The notes beneath the pieces were generated by a model. It worked only from the letters and a program-made list of their open reading frames with translations. It did no database searches and had not been told where the DNA came from. A program made the position numbers and the translations under genes. This document shows, one piece after another, positions 44,901 through 57,110 of a stretch of DNA of 64,000 nucleotides. This DNA comes from Trachythela sp. YZ-2020. Its lineage: Eukaryota > Cnidaria > Anthozoa > Malacalcyonacea > Clavulariidae. Every line of letters starts with the position of its first letter. Position 1 is the stretch's first letter. The stretch lies in the NCBI GenBank assembly GCA_016169945.1, contig JADLSH010000367.1, forward strand, positions 1 through 64,000. Reading direction: 5' to 3'.

Positions 44901-47900
44901 TTTACCAAGATACATTTTGTACAAACGAGGATTTTGGATTCTTTCGATACTTTGGACAGTTACCAAATTGTTTGCAGGACCAAAGAGATCGATGACCTTC
45001 TGGTATTCATTTGATGAACTGGACAGAGCGACTAAGTGGACATCTTCATCTTTTGGTTGTGGTTCCCAAGATCTAGGCAAAACTGAAATCAAAAATATAT
45101 ATTGTATGCAACGTTGATACTTGCATAACGCATTCTTCCAGACTGAAGGTACTGTATTAATAAGATAATTAGCAACGCTGTCCGACGGACGAAATGTCAT
45201 CCATAGCGCTTTCATTTTCTTATGTGTCAATATCACTTAATGCTTACTTTTCGTATTAAGAAAAACGCAACCTTTCCAAAACGGAACGGGAGTCACGAGA
45301 CGGTTGGAATTAAAAACAACTTGTTCGACTAAAACATTCAGAGCTGTGGGAAATGGTAAAATTGTTCTTCTATATATTTTTAAAGGTCTCTCATATTCTT
45401 CTTGCATTGATTTTATATTTACATATTTGAAACATAGGAAAACTGTGAGAAAAACGTGATCTTGTGGCGACAAATGGTTCCATATTACATGCCCATAAGG
45501 ACATGCCCCATTATTTACCCTCCCTTAATCTACAATTATATTAGTCACAATTACCCGAAGTGTTTTCCAGCTGTGTCCTTGAAAGTGATGCAGTACGACC
45601 AGTACGACTTTCCGATATAACCATCTCAGCTAGATCAACTATATACGTATTTTCCGATCTTGGGACGGTAATTTTTTTATTGCCGACGTTGAACTCACTC
45701 TCAACCATTCCGTTTAGGATTTCGTCAAACAGGACAGTGCCATTGACATCAGAATACGACCATTGCACACTTTCCGAAATTTCACGTGATCTTTTCACCT
45801 CTCTTTCCTTCTCATCACACTTGTTCAGAAAATCGGTCAACGCATCCTTACATTCAAAGACTTGTTCCGTCATTCCTTCGATACAGACTTCTTCAGCAGA
45901 TAAAGCGATAAAAACTTCATATTTCTTTGATAGTTCTTTAATTTCAGAGTTATGCTTCCAAAGTCCGTTAATCATTTTCTCATCTTTAACGCATTTACTT
46001 ACTTTGCTTCGGTTGAAATACGCTTCGATTTTTTCAATGGACATGTTCACGTTATCGTGGAACCCAACAACTCGAAAAATAACTTCTTCTTTCCCTCCGA
46101 TGTTCACAGGACGCTGATGTTTGATTGCCGCGTCCTCTAAACTTGCTCTTTCTTCACTTTCATGGAATTTCTCACTCGTTTTTTGCTCCTTTGCCTTTTC
46201 TTCGAAAACGTTTTTGAAGATTTGCATCATATCCATGTTAAACACAACCACGCTAACATCCATCATAAAATTTGCATTGGAAAAGGTCTTGGATGCCTTC
46301 AGAATGACGTTGGCACATTCGTTGCGCGCGACGCTGAAAGAAGTTATTTCCGAGGCCGATATTACTACGCTATTTAGTTCATAAAATTTCGCAGCATCCA
46401 AACAAGCTTTTGTTGCGCTCTCCAATCCAGAAACGTCCGACGAGGCAGGGACACAGTGCATGTAGTATCTTACATTCTTGCCTTTGCCTGCTTTTGTCAC
46501 CAGCACACTGCCAGGCGGTGGTTTCATTGGCTCTTCTGGCGTTAAATCACTGAATTCGATTCCATCATCACTTTGTCGGGTATTCGTGGATTGGGAGGTT
46601 GTGGTTGACACTCTTACATTTGTTGAAGATAAGTTCATCAAGGCATCTGATTGATATTGTGCTACGTTGCCACCACACAGGTGAATACGGACCGATCCAA
46701 AAGCGATTTCATGACCAGTAGAAATTCGTGGCGTAGTTGGTAAAGGCACTGATTGCCTTCTCTCTGGTTTAGATTGAAAAACAATTACGCGAATATCTTT
46801 TAGGTTAAGCTGAGTTCCTCTGCTGCTGCTAAATTGGTTTACTTCGTTCTTGATTGCTTGCAAAACAACTTCCTTGTGAAATCCATGCTGACCTGCGCCA
46901 ATCATTGGGATTGCAAGCGAAGATGCCCCTGTCTCGTGACATTTTTCAAGGATTTTTCGCACTAGCCCTTGTAAAAACTAAAACAGAGAAAAATTATAAG
47001 TTATGTAATGCGGTGAAATAGTTAATTTCAATTTAGGGCTGAAGCTCCTCTTTGTATTTTCTGCGGTATATATAAGCATCGCATTGTTCTTTTAAAGTTT
47101 GACGTAACAAAAACATGTAAGTATCCAAAAAAAAATACCCCCCATCATATTTTGTGGTACTGAATTACATAACAAACATATCATGCCAATTCATTGGTAT
47201 TTGACTTATCAAAACAACTAAACATTTGCCTTCTAGAATCACTTAAGGTGGCGACACCAATATTGCGACTTGTCCAAATTATGGAAATATGGTTAAATGT
47301 ATTTTGAAAGTTTGAGAAAGGATTTTTAAGGCAAATGGCTACCTATCTTGTCTAAAACACATAATTTGTTGTCGAGAACATGATAGAGAATTCGTTTACT
47401 GTAAAAATTACTAAATTGGGGCAGGAGTTCGAGCAGGAAAAGGAAATGCACTTAATTCACTGTTTTGGGTCAAAATGGGTGTAACCCAACAAATTATCAG
47501 CATTCCCCGCACCTTGCCACAGCTTTTCCCTCCTTTTTACTAATTTTTACATGAAACAGAATCTTGATGATAGGGACCACAAGGTGGATCGGTAGGATTT
47601 TTCATTAAAAATCCTTAAAAGTATTGAAATACTTTTAACCCAATTTCCATCATTTGGACGGGTTGCAAAATTGGTGTCGCCACCTTAAGCGGTTCTATAA
47701 GGCAGACGGTTCCCTATTTTGATCAATCAAATATCTATGTATTGGCCTAATATGATAGTTACTCCTCCAATATAAAAACCCGAAACTTCCATTAAAGCTA
47801 CAAAAACGTAGAAATACTACAAAATATGGTGGGAGCATTTTGGGGGGGGGGGGACACTCTGTACATTTAAATGATTATCTTTCCAAACATATTAACAATA

Positions 47901-50593
47901 AACCAATTTATTTGTTGTCACAAATCTCATGCTAGCCCGATCGTTTGTAAATACCAAGAAGTAAAAAATGAAATTGTCCATATTCATTATAGTATATAAT
48001 TCCACACTTTCACCATCAGAAGAAACTTTGTTGTAGCTAAGCTTTTTTGTACGAACAAACTGGAAAAGGTAATATTCGATATGTCGGTTCTAACCTCTTG
48101 CTAACACCATACCGCGAATAGAATTTTACAACGATACAAATCTTTACACCATGTTGGATAGTTCTATAAAACAGCCTTAAAACTTGTCCGATATAGTGTA
48201 AACATATAGTCTCAAGGAGCTCTCTTGTTAAATTCCTAGGAATACACTACGGATATTCTACCGTACCTCAAGTGCAGCCGGTGACGGATCCTTAAATTGA
48301 CTCAAGTTGCGACATACAGCATGGATAACATACTTAGACAAAAGGTTACCACTTTCCGTTGCTACAACGTCTCCTGGTCGTATATTTGTGTGAGGCTTAC
48401 ATGCTTCTTGATAACACGGTCCGCCACGAACCATTAAAACTCGACCACATGCAGTGAGATGATTAAGGTTCGAGTGTGCAGAGTTTACCAACACATCAGC
48501 CTTTAAACAAAGTAAGAAAAGTCATGTTTTACGATGTTAGAACTTTGTTGAAGAGCTAATTCAAAAGACAATGCTTAAAACGTTTTGTGGGTCGTGAGAT
48601 GATGTTCATTTTGATTACGGGAAACAGGAGCTAGTGAAGAGAATGGTGGGATCCTGCATCTCAAAGACGTCGCTGTATACGGGATGAAAAGGTAATTCCA
48701 AAAGAATTTGTAGTTTGTATTTTAAGCCAACTTTTTATGTCCCACGTTCTACAAAGTTTTCAATTACTTACCCTTTCTTTTTCTATACTACCATATTTCC
48801 AGGAGACTTTTATTCCTTCTTTAGTCGTGAAATTGCTCACGTCGTAGATAAACCTTCCAGGTGTTTTATTGGGAAGGGAATATGTCCTTGGCAAAGGAGC
48901 GGGTGCTTTTAAGACTGTTCTGCAACTGCGAACTATCTCAATTTCGACATCCATTTCCTTTTCAATCATTTGCAACTGCTCCTTTCCGACTTGATCAAGA
49001 AACAGTTTTTTAACTCCAGGATATTCCAACTTCTTCTCTCGTTCTACTATCATCGCAGCGAGCTCGGACAGACGTTGCTTACACTGTATAATTCCTTTGT
49101 TGAAGCCACACACAAGGAATTGCTCATGATCATCCGTGATTTGTATCGAAACACTATACTGCTCTAAATCGTTAGCTATCTGGATAACACTTTCATGGTT
49201 GACCCGTCTGCCAAGAAAGTTCCAAATGTACTCGGAAACTTCTGGTCTGTGTGTATCACTGTGCATTCTGTCTTCTTCGATGAAGTCAAAAATTTCTTTC
49301 GTAGCTCGTAAGATATCTTCTTCTACGCCGATAATTCTAATGGTATTTTCCTCCCGTAGTACTTTTATTTGTAACAAGTTGCCACGCTGTAACTTGGAGA
49401 TTAGCAATTGAAATTGATCGCTTTGTACGGAGCAGTCTTTGTTGATAGACAATGTATCTTCTCTTATTATTTCGAACAGAATTTCAAACGCTCGTTCACA
49501 TTCTCTTTGACTGAATGCTAGAATCACTAAAGTTTGTGAGAGACCGACACACACCTTTAAAATTCAATAAAAGATTACGATCATGGTATTGTATGCTTTG
49601 TACACACTGCATTCTCTGTGTTACATCATTAAAAGTCGTACGGAATATAGTGAAATCAAAACTCAAAACTTCTTGTATTGTCTATTTCTTTCTCAAATAC
49701 ACAACTAGTCAGCAAAACACAAAGGAAATCCGTACCGTATATATCGCTGTCTTGATATCACGGTTATAATGCAAGAGGTTCATAAATGAGCTCAACTGTC
49801 TTCACCTTGAATTTCTATATAGAATGGTGTTTATACTATAATAAACTCCTTTATTACATGACGTATTTGTCTCGTAAAGCCTGGTTTCCATTTAATTGTG
49901 ACCGATTTAATAGAGTGCAGTCAATATATATCAACAATCAGTAAAGACTGGCTAGCGTACAACATATAGAAAGTAAAACTAGGCTCTAAACTATTTTATA
50001 TCGATGACCATGGTCCATGGCGTGGTCACGACAGCGACGACCAATCGGATCCGCGAAATGCGCAGAATTTAGAAATTCTTTGTTTCTAAAAATGGATAGG
50101 TCGGTCTGAAAATATGCAAATACAACCCCGACGTTGGTTTTGCATCGGAACTGATTTCAATTCTAGCTATGCCATATCAATAACTTACCTTAGCTTTTAT
50201 GTTTTCTTTACCAAGTTGTCTGGTGAAGTACTCATTCCACCGATTCTTCGCGACAATATTCCACACTAGGCTTGACTGAGATAACGTTAATTGTTTCTCC
50301 CTAATTTTGCGTGTTTGCTCATTTATTATGACAGTTGCGTCTACAACTTGGGAAGATGGACCTTTGAGCTCTATCTGGTCGTATTTGTGACCGATTAACG
50401 CAACTAAATCAGGATACGTGTTTTTGAGATCTCTTCGGAAATCAATATGCTGTAAGAATTCTATGTATTCATGCTTGACGGCCATGATTTCATGTGCGTT
50501 CTTTTTCGAATTGGGAGTCCTCCATGATTGAAGCAGTTTGGGAACCACATGGGATTTTTTATTTCTTTGAAACTCTTCCGACTTGTAATCCAT
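41669..50593 (-). CDS. PARP14: PARP14-like mono-ADP-ribosyltransferase (KH-like, macro x2, WWE, PARP)
   Basis: Six exons were deduced: 50593-50189, 49554-48772, 48500-48267, 46977-45555, 45082-44786 and 41967-41669. All junctions fit AG/GT and phase (0, 0, 0, 1, 1), giving about 1146 residues. Order: KH-like segments (1-380); macro domain 1 (about 383-546); degenerate macro domain 2 (about 560-735); another KH-like stretch; WWE (about 875-945, VQWSYSDVNGTVLFDE); PARP catalytic domain (about 965-1146). The family attaches single ADP-ribose units to proteins or nucleic acids and is linked to innate and antiviral responses in vertebrates. The active-site set reads His (FHGT), Tyr (ARDASYS), and Ile in place of the catalytic Glu (NPSIFVTF), as in mono-ADP-ribosylating members. 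N-terminal RRMs of vertebrate PARP14 are not seen; there may be exons to the right. Confidence 0.93.
42040..42535. repeat. AAGATCCTGAGTAGGATCCTA minisatellite in PARP intron 5
   Basis: About nine diverged units of about 45-60 bp, each with AAGATCCTGAGTAGGATCCT then an A-rich spacer and CTAGGATC. The GGATCC palindrome recurs in most units. Confidence 0.9.
42735..42893 (+). mobile_element. LINE 3'-end remnant with (GATTT)n tail
   Basis: A stretch ending CCCTGATTAAATAAAGTTTA then (TTGAT)n resembles the 3' UTR and microsatellite tail of non-LTR retrotransposons. No coding part remains. Confidence 0.5.
43184..43352. mobile_element. Highly palindromic MITE with TAA target duplication
   Basis: The arms, starting AGGCTGATTTCCATTCAGTG and running about 77 bases, are almost perfect reverse complements with a loop of about 13 bases. 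TAA flanks both sides (43181-43183 and 43353-43355), consistent with a PIF/Harbinger-derived MITE. It lies in PARP intron 5, in a region of repeated TTCCGTAACT motifs. Confidence 0.9.
44230..44660. repeat. GATCTT(G/A)(T/A)AAGATCTTA minisatellite in PARP intron 5
   Basis: Units of about 16-30 bp with AAGATCTT and AGGATCTTGT cores fill about 430 bp. The array is rich in AGATCT palindromes and lies in the same intron as the GGATCC-type array, 1.7 kb away. Confidence 0.9.
44786..45082 (-). CDS. PARP14: PARP14-like exon 5 (catalytic domain, first half)
   Basis: The acceptor TTGATTTCAG precedes 45082 and the donor GTAAGA follows 44786. It encodes LPRSWEPQPKDEDVHLVALS, the SIERIQNPRLYKMY helix, and NEKQLFHGTKSENV with the NAD-binding His, ending in FNRRFSGIN. 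This matches the start of the PARP14-type ART fold. Confidence 0.94.
45555..46977 (-). CDS. PARP14: PARP14-like exon 4 (macro 1 end, macro 2, KH-like, WWE)
   Basis: The acceptor TGTTTTAG precedes 46977 and the donor GTAATT follows 45555. ASSLAIPMIGAGQHGF is the second ADP-ribose loop of macro 1. The second macro-like domain (FGSVRIHLCGGNVAQYQSDA to VSVVVFNMDMM) has lost its glycine-rich loops. A KH-like segment and the WWE domain (VQWSYSDVNGTVLFDEILNG, then NTYIVDLAEM and RTGRTASLSR) complete the exon. WWE domains can bind iso-ADP-ribose. Confidence 0.93.
47247..47684. mobile_element. MITE flanked by TTAA in PARP intron 3
   Basis: The ends GGTGGCGACACCAATATTGC and GCAAAATTGGTGTCGCCACC are inverted repeats, with TTGTCCAAATTATGGAAAT / ATTTCCATCATTTGGAC further in. 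TTAA flanks both ends (47243-47246 and 47685-47688), as in piggyBac- or Kolobok-type elements. Confidence 0.88.
48267..48500 (-). CDS. PARP14: PARP14-like exon 3 (macro domain 1, first half)
   Basis: The acceptor GTTTAAAG precedes 48500 and the donor GTACGG follows 48267; 78 codons. ADVLVNSAHSNLNHL corresponds to the macro VNAAN loop (here VNSAH), and GDVVATESGNLLSKYVIHAV to the conserved T.G.L...YVIHAV strand. Loss of the second Asn and of the GG-rich loop suggests altered ADP-ribose chemistry. Confidence 0.92.
48772..49554 (-). CDS. PARP14: PARP14-like exon 2 (KH-like repeats, start of macro 1)
   Basis: The acceptor TTTTAAAG precedes 49554 and the donor GTAAGT follows 48772; 261 codons. 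Two or three KH-like units are visible, with IRIIGVEEDILRATKEIFDF and FLVCGFNKGIIQCKQRLSEL as the best-preserved cores. The exon ends at GIKVSWKYGSIEKER, the first strand of macro domain 1. Confidence 0.9.
50189..50593 (-). CDS. PARP14: PARP14-like exon 1 in window (KH-like)
   Basis: ATG at 50593 opens MDYKSEEFQRNKKSHVVPKL, with an in-frame TAG 27-29 bases upstream. That TAG is also part of a possible acceptor (ACGTTTAG), so this could instead be an internal exon. It contains a KH-like unit ending IELKGPSSQVVDATVIINEQ. The donor GTAAGT follows AAG at 50189. Confidence 0.75.
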
Positions 50594-50689
50594 TTTCACT
50601 TCATTCGGGAGAATTAACTGCTAAACGTTTTTTGTATTCAAACATGGATTTATTTGATCATACAGGTGGAATTCTATAAAACGAATTTA

Positions 50690-51890
50690 GACAAGTGAAT
50701 CAATGAATGAGATTGACACCTTAATTGACAATGTTGTAAAAGCCATTGAGAATGCAGTAACAGGCTGCAGGCCGGGCATATGTCATACTCAAATTCTGAT
50801 TTTCCTCTATACAAGCTTTAATTGAAATTACTTGGTTTTCCCAAAAATCCTTAATTTATTTTATTTATTCAAGTTTATGTGATTTCTTACTGTTGACATC
50901 AAGTCATATTTCAAGGCCTGAAAATCAACTAGATCACAGCTTAGCAGTAAAAAATCTAGGAGAATCAGAGCAATTTGGATTTATTTGTTGGTAGACCAAT
51001 CCTGGTAGGCAACCTGACAGCTAAGTTTTAAAATTTCAGGCTCAGAACTGCCCTGACGACGAGAGTACAACAAGAACGTTGAATTATACCCTAAATTTTC
51101 TATTTGGCAATGAAGAATGGAATGAAAATATACAACTTAAGATGTATTGTCTAGGGTTCCAATTTGGTTTACACATTCTCCGTGCATTTTCGCTCTACTA
51201 TTCCTTCACCCCATAGCCTTGGACATTCATTCTATAAATAGACCATTCATATCAGCCGAACTGGCTCACCAGTGAATGGTTTGTCTGGGCCTGCAGTTAC
51301 AACATACCAAGCAATATGCAATATATTTCCTACAGGGTCTATATCAGCAAAACTTCAATCCTAGGAGTCATTACATGCATTTCAAGACAAATTCTCCCCT
51401 CCCCTTTCCCCACCCCTATTCAATGTTGACTGTTTTCAAATTTTCATTTGGTAATGTATGTAAATCAACAGTGAGTGGGGGGGGGCGGGGCGGGGGGAGG
51501 TGGCACTTTGAAATAAGGTGTGGCCACTGACAAAAAAAAACCTTTTCCAAGAAAAATACAAATTCTGTGGGAATTTCTTGCTAGCATATCTTCACGTCGG
51601 TCAAAAAGTGAAGGCAAAAACACGGCGGATTTTTGGCACTATTTGAGGCCATTGCTATGACGACTGGTCTCAATTTCCCATGGTAATTACCACTGACCAG
51701 GATGAAATTCCGATCTCAGAAAGTGTGATCCGCTTCTTAGACCTTTGTGTAATTGGACCGCTAGCTTCTGAGATAAAATGTTTTTCCAGTACGGATATCC
51801 CAGCGACACAGCCCGCGGTAAGTAAATATAAACATAAGCATGCTTCACAATTATTACATTTGACGGAAAACTTGAATATGTTCAGCGATT
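50690..51890. other. Intergenic or 5' intron of the PARP gene
   Basis: No N-terminal RRM exon was found. A G-rich tract at about 51475-51503 (GTGGGGGGGGGCGGGGCGG) could fold as a G-quadruplex. Otherwise nothing is seen. Confidence 0.4.
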
Positions 51891-52672
51891 AATTGCTTTT
51901 CTTCATGCAGAGCAAGTTTCCTTTCACTGACATTCAGATATTCTAACTACGTGAAACTAATTATTTGTACTAGAATTGGCCAGCATGACGTTATCTCACA
52001 AATATGCAAAACGTGCATCGACTCTTTACAGTTTAGATCATGTTTGATGATAACGCATGTCTTTGAAATATCTTATGCCAGATAGCTAATAGCACAAACC
52101 TTCATTCCACACTTGTGATTGTTGGCGTTTATGTACGTTCACTTGTTAATATCTCTTAAATACTCAGTACTATGCATACAATCTATTGTTTTTACTTTGC
52201 ATTTATATGTATATGGATTGCATTAATGCATGCTTGCAGTTATCAATTGGAAATTCCACATTTAATACAATATATTCATTGATATACGACTGTAATTTTT
52301 TAATATTGTTTAGGTTGTTTATAAAGTCTTAATAAGTGCAGTACATACTGAAAAGACGTGTCCCGAGAAAACTGAGGCGTGACACTATAAACTATATATG
52401 ATTTCGCTGCATCTGTGCGCCGTTACATGGATTTCGTATTCCAGCATACGGGTTGACGAATCGAAACTGATTAATGAACGTGGCACCACTTATCTATTTT
52501 AAATTCGCATTCAAGTTTGAAAACATACACAAACGCAACGTCAAAGCCGGTTAATAATTTAATATTAATTATATAGTTAATATTTAACAGCGATAACAGT
52601 GCCAGTGAGGACAGAAAAGTATATGAAATTTTCCGTTATATTTAATATATAATATTATACCATTTACTTGAA

Positions 52673-52811
52673 AACTTACCCAATGCAACTTCTTATTGAG
52701 TATATTTGCGTTGTTTAATCCATCTTGAAGCGCACCACTCGCCACTGAAAGATATGATTGAATCACAAGTTCTTGGTATTCTTGAAATCTTCCAGTAAAT
52801 TGTAAACAAAA
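52673..52811 (-). CDS. Possible exon in segmental duplication, copy 1
   Basis: Minus-strand open frame with LQFTGRFQEYQELVIQSYLS and DGLNNANILNKKLHW, ending at a good donor (TTGG|GTAAGT). The copy at about 56948-57110 is also open in the same frame (LTGRFQGYQENAIQQG, VEELQVGLNNANTLSIS) and ends at the same kind of donor. Keeping the frame and donor in both hints at coding, but the family is unknown and the acceptor unclear. Confidence 0.25.
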
Positions 52812-52863
52812 CGAAACTAAATATCTATTGGAAGAATAACTGAAGCGTGTAAAACCTGGGAAC

Positions 52864-53067
52864 CAGGGGCGGCGGAGTGAGATTTTTCGTTGTCTGAAAT
52901 GCAAGACAAGCAAAATGACATTGTTTTTGCATGTCAAATCTTCCCCAGATCACAGGGAATACCATTTCAGAGACAACAGATTTCAAAATTTTCCAAGGGA
53001 GCATAGCCCGAGCCGCCCTAGAGTTTGTTTAATGCCCCCCAACCATACCTATCTTCCGCCGCCACTG
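52864..53067. mobile_element. Short hAT-like MITE, with an empty-site copy elsewhere
   Basis: The ends CAGGGGCGGCGGA and, on the right, TCCGCCGCCACTG are inverted repeats. The duplicated segment at about 57155-57185 has the corresponding empty site (ACCTGGAAACCGGGGGAAAC), proving insertion after the duplication or loss in one copy. Confidence 0.82.
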
Positions 53068-53614
53068 GGGAAAACGTTCTGACACTTCTCGTTCGATCCA
53101 TGCAGCTTTAATTTGTTCCTTTAATTTAATTTAATTCAATGCAATCACAATATGTACTAGTTTTTGCAATTATAGAATTAACTTTCATACCTTGATACCT
53201 GTGCATATTATACTATAATACTTGCTCATAATTTGTCGCAACTCTATTTTATTATATTTAGGAATTTAAATCGTTGACGTTGTTGTGCTTCGCTTGAAAT
53301 ACTGATATTTCAGTGATGGAAAAAGGGGTCAGATAAGCCATCAACTGCTATAATATAGTTCTTATGCATTCAATTTCTGAAAGTGAAAGTTATAGATGAA
53401 CACCAATAAATATAATTATATAGGTATACGGGGGTAGGTATTTAATTAGAAATCATGCATGTATAGTGAACTATTTTTATAGCAAAAAATTTCTATGACA
53501 TTTTTTGGAAGAGTTGAATATCAACGTTAACACAAAATTGCCGTTTAATATGCATGCAGAGATAGTTTCCTTTTCACAGACACTGTCTATACCTTGAACA
53601 TTTTAACTATGTGG

Positions 53615-53820
53615 AACCACAGAGAGAGGGCTGGGGGAATTATAGCCCCCAGAAGTAGCTAGAAGACGGGGGGTTCCCGAAAAAGATCAGAGTGAGAACA
53701 TTTTGAATTCTGGAGTCTCTAAAATGGCATTTCCTGCGTTCTGGGGAAGAGATTTGACATGCAGAAACCAGGTTGTTTTGTTCATTTTGCATTTCAGGCA
53801 GCGAAGAATCCTCGTATGAC
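53615..53820. mobile_element. Degraded relative of the 52.9-kb MITE, inverted
   Basis: Shares GATTTGACATGC, CATTTTGCATTTCAG and the CTGGGGAAG region, in reverse orientation, with 52864-53067. The ends are eroded. Confidence 0.6.
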
Positions 53821-54229
53821 ATCTTCGTATTAAATTCTCCCGCTCTGATCTATATTTGGGAGGCTAGATAACGATTGTGTAAATTGTGTAATTATTTTGA
53901 AATATCGTCGACGAAGATGAGCTGCTGAAACAATTAGTTATTAGTAGATTTTGAAGGAGACAAAATACCGCAATAATTTCAGTGTCAGTTTCAAGTCAGC
54001 GATATTTATATTCTGATTGAATTGTGTTCTTTGTAGTTAGTGTAGTTTGTATTCGTATGCAGTCGATCATGTTATAATAAACCTGTGATATTGACATATA
54101 TAGTCATATCTTTATAATTAACAAAGTATTAAACTATATAAAATTAAATAATTCCGACTCTGATAAAATATCGACCAAGCAATAATTTCAAAATAATATA
54201 ATATATATTATTTATTATTATTAGAGTTT

Positions 54230-55960
54230 ATGAACTCGAATGAAGTACAAAAGAAATTGGACACATTGTTTCTTCCCACTACAACTTCTGAAAAATCAAT
54301 TGATGTTGAGATGCTTGTAAATAGCTTTTCAGAGATATTATGTGCCGACACATCTCAAAAAGTGTTAAATATTAAAAAACAAAATACAATAAACAATAGA
54401 AACAAATTAAAACAAAAATGGTATGACACGAATTGTCGTACTCTTAAAAAGAATCTGAGAAATTTAGGTAGTCTACTCACGAAATATCCGAATGATGTAT
54501 ATCTACGACATTTATTTTTTGCAAAAGGAAAGGAATATAAACGTATGGTTAAGAAATTAAAAGACAATTTCATAATTCCATACTAAATCAAATTGAAATT
54601 CTATCCGAAAACAATCCTAAAGAATTCTGGAAACTAGTAAATTATATAAAAACACATAAATGTAGTACGTCAAAGAAATACCATCATCGGAATGGTTTGA
54701 CTATTTTAAAAATTTAAGTAAGATAAACTTCAACACTGACAAAATTAGCAGCGAAGCTCAAATTGTGAAGGATTTCAATATATGGGCCACTTGTAAAAAC
54801 GATACTCTCGACACACCAATCTCACTTGAAGAAATATGCAAGCTATCAAAGAAACTAAAGAACAAAAAAGCCAGTGCCAGTGATTCACTGTCCAGTGAGA
54901 TCATTAAGACAGCGGTCGAAGTTCTACATTCTTATTTTGTAAAATTGTTTAACACTATCCTATCCAACGGTGTATTTCCATCACAATGGTCTAAATGTTT
55001 TATTGTCCCAATACATAAATCAGGAAACATATTTGACCCGAATAACTATAGAGGAATATGTACGTATAGGTAGCTAGCTGTTTGGGAAATTTTTTTACAT
55101 TAATTATGAATACACGTCTAACTGAGTTTTTGGAAGAGTCCAAAATTATGAATAGATGTCAAGTTGGTTTTCGGAAGAATTGTAGAACTACAGATCATCT
55201 ATTAGTCCTAAAAACCCTAATAGACTTTTATAGATCAAAACGAAAACCAATCTTTGCTTGTTTTATTGATTTTAAAAAAGCTTATGATAGTGTATGGAGA
55301 GAAGGTCTTTTCTTTAAAAGCATCCAGTATGGTTGTAGTAAGAAGTTTATCCGTTTAATAATAAGTATGTATTCCTCAGTTTAATTCGGTTAAATTGGAT
55401 AAGGGAAATACTCCTTTCTTCAAATCTTTTGTTGGAGTAAAACAAGGTTGTAATCTTAGTCCTATTTTATTTAACATGTTTATAAATGATATACCAAATA
55501 TATTTAACAGCTCATGTGCCCCAGTAAAGTTAGGTGAAACAGATCTAAATTGCTTACTTTACGCAGACGATTTAGTATTACTATCTGAATCCAAGTCTGG
55601 TTTGGAACACCAACTCAAAGATATAAATACTTAACGTCAAATTGTTTTTTTGAAAAGAACGCTTTGGAACAAGTGGATGGATATTCTTACCTAGGAATAA
55701 CACTTCATTTTTCAGGAAATTTTAAACGAACCCAGAAAACAAATTTTGGAATTGAAGAATATCAGTTAATAATTTTAAACACCGTCAAGCTGTTACAAAG
55801 TTAAGAATTTCAGCACATGCATAAATTACCTGTTGAAACTGGTCGATATAACAATGCTTCATATACAATGATAGATTATGTAAACATTGTGACCTAAATG
55901 AGATTGGGAATGAACAGCATTACCTAATGTCATGTAGTAAGTAATACAAAGCTCGTCGAT
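54230..55960 (+). pseudogene. LINE (non-LTR retrotransposon) ORF2 remnant with reverse transcriptase
   Basis: Several frames in sequence make one decayed ORF2. They run from an N-terminal part with KQKWYDTNCRTLKKNLRNLG, through LKNKKASASDSLSSEIIKTA and WSKCFIVPIHKSG...NYRGI, to FIDFKKAYDSVWREGL. Then come GVKQGCNLSPILFNMFINDI, the catalytic LLYADDLVLLSES, and, after a gap, GYSYLGITLHFSGNF. The tail RLCKHCDLNEIGNEQHYLMS followed by C is a C-terminal Cys/His knuckle. At least four frameshifts or deletions occur. No endonuclease domain is visible, so it is 5'-truncated. It sits within the second copy of the segmental duplication. Confidence 0.9.
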
Positions 55961-56947
55961 CTCAGAACAAATTTTATTGCTAATCTTTGAAATATAAATA
56001 ATTATTTTTCTTCATTCTCTTATCAAGATATATTTAAATATGTTCTTTCTATGCATGCAAGACAACTCCTAGTATCTTGAATAATTATACTGTATAGTTT
56101 GTGCGACAGCTCTTGATTTTCAAGCTGTGATTGGTTAACGCTCGGGAATGGAATGTTGTGTGCAAGTAAGTAGCTGCTCGTGGGCAGGCATGAAACAAAG
56201 AGCGGCTGCGAGGGAGACTAGCCAGCTGGACGTTGGCTCACAAATATGCAAATACGCGCATCGACCCTTAATTATTAAGTGAGTGCCAGAAGATATCTGT
56301 CTTTGAAATATCTTATATAATTATATACCAAATAGCTGAAAGCACGAAATATGTATACCATGCACCCTACACTTTTAAATGTTAGCAAATATGTTGTTAA
56401 AATATTCAGTGTTTGATGTCACTCTAGTATGACTAGTATACACTTTACAGTGTCTATACGACTATATTATAGTCAACAATTTAGTAATGGTATACAGTGT
56501 ATACACTTATCAATATTGCAATACATGGCGGTCTATTATATTTCTCATTCTTTCCGCACTTTTAATGGCTATAATTTGGAATAATACTGCTTAGATAGTT
56601 TAATAAAGTCTAAATCTGACTGTGCAGTACATAAAAAGACGCTTTTCACTAAGAAAATTGGAGCGTGACATATAGTGAAACATTATGTGCGTCCGATAAA
56701 ATTAAGCTTATAGATTTGGACGGTATTCCAGCATACGCGTGGTAGAATCGAAACTGTTAATGAAAGTGGCCTCTTAACTATTTTCAATTCGCATTTTTAG
56801 TTTGATAACATGCACAAAAATATGCACAAATGCATATGTCCATTAATATTAGTTATATTCAACAGTAATAATCTAGCCAGTGGCGTAAAATTTTCGCTTT
56901 AATATTACGTTTGATATAATACCATGCCTTTTACTCGAATACTTACC

Positions 56948-57110
56948 CAATGCAATTTCAGTTGACTGGCTAATTGATAGTGTATTTGCGTTGTTTAATC
57001 CGACTTGAAGTTCTTCCACTCGACAAATGTCAACTATATATACAACGCCCTGTTGAATCGCGTTTTCTTGGTATCCTTGAAATCTTCCAGTTAATTGTGA
57101 AGAAAACGAA
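56948..57110 (-). CDS. Possible exon in segmental duplication, copy 2
   Basis: Counterpart of the 52673-52811 candidate, open for about 55 codons (QLTGRFQGYQENAIQQGVVY, IVDICRVEELQVGLNNANT), ending at TTGG|GTAAGT. It has about 24 bases more than copy 1, a multiple of three. Unrecognised. Confidence 0.25.

Noticed and set aside
45237..45473. Extra PARP exon between WWE and catalytic exons
   Set aside because: The open frame lacks family similarity, and exons 4 and 5 already join in phase across it.
45560..46384. Plus-strand ORFs opposite PARP exon 4
   Set aside because: They are antisense shadows of a long, conserved coding exon.
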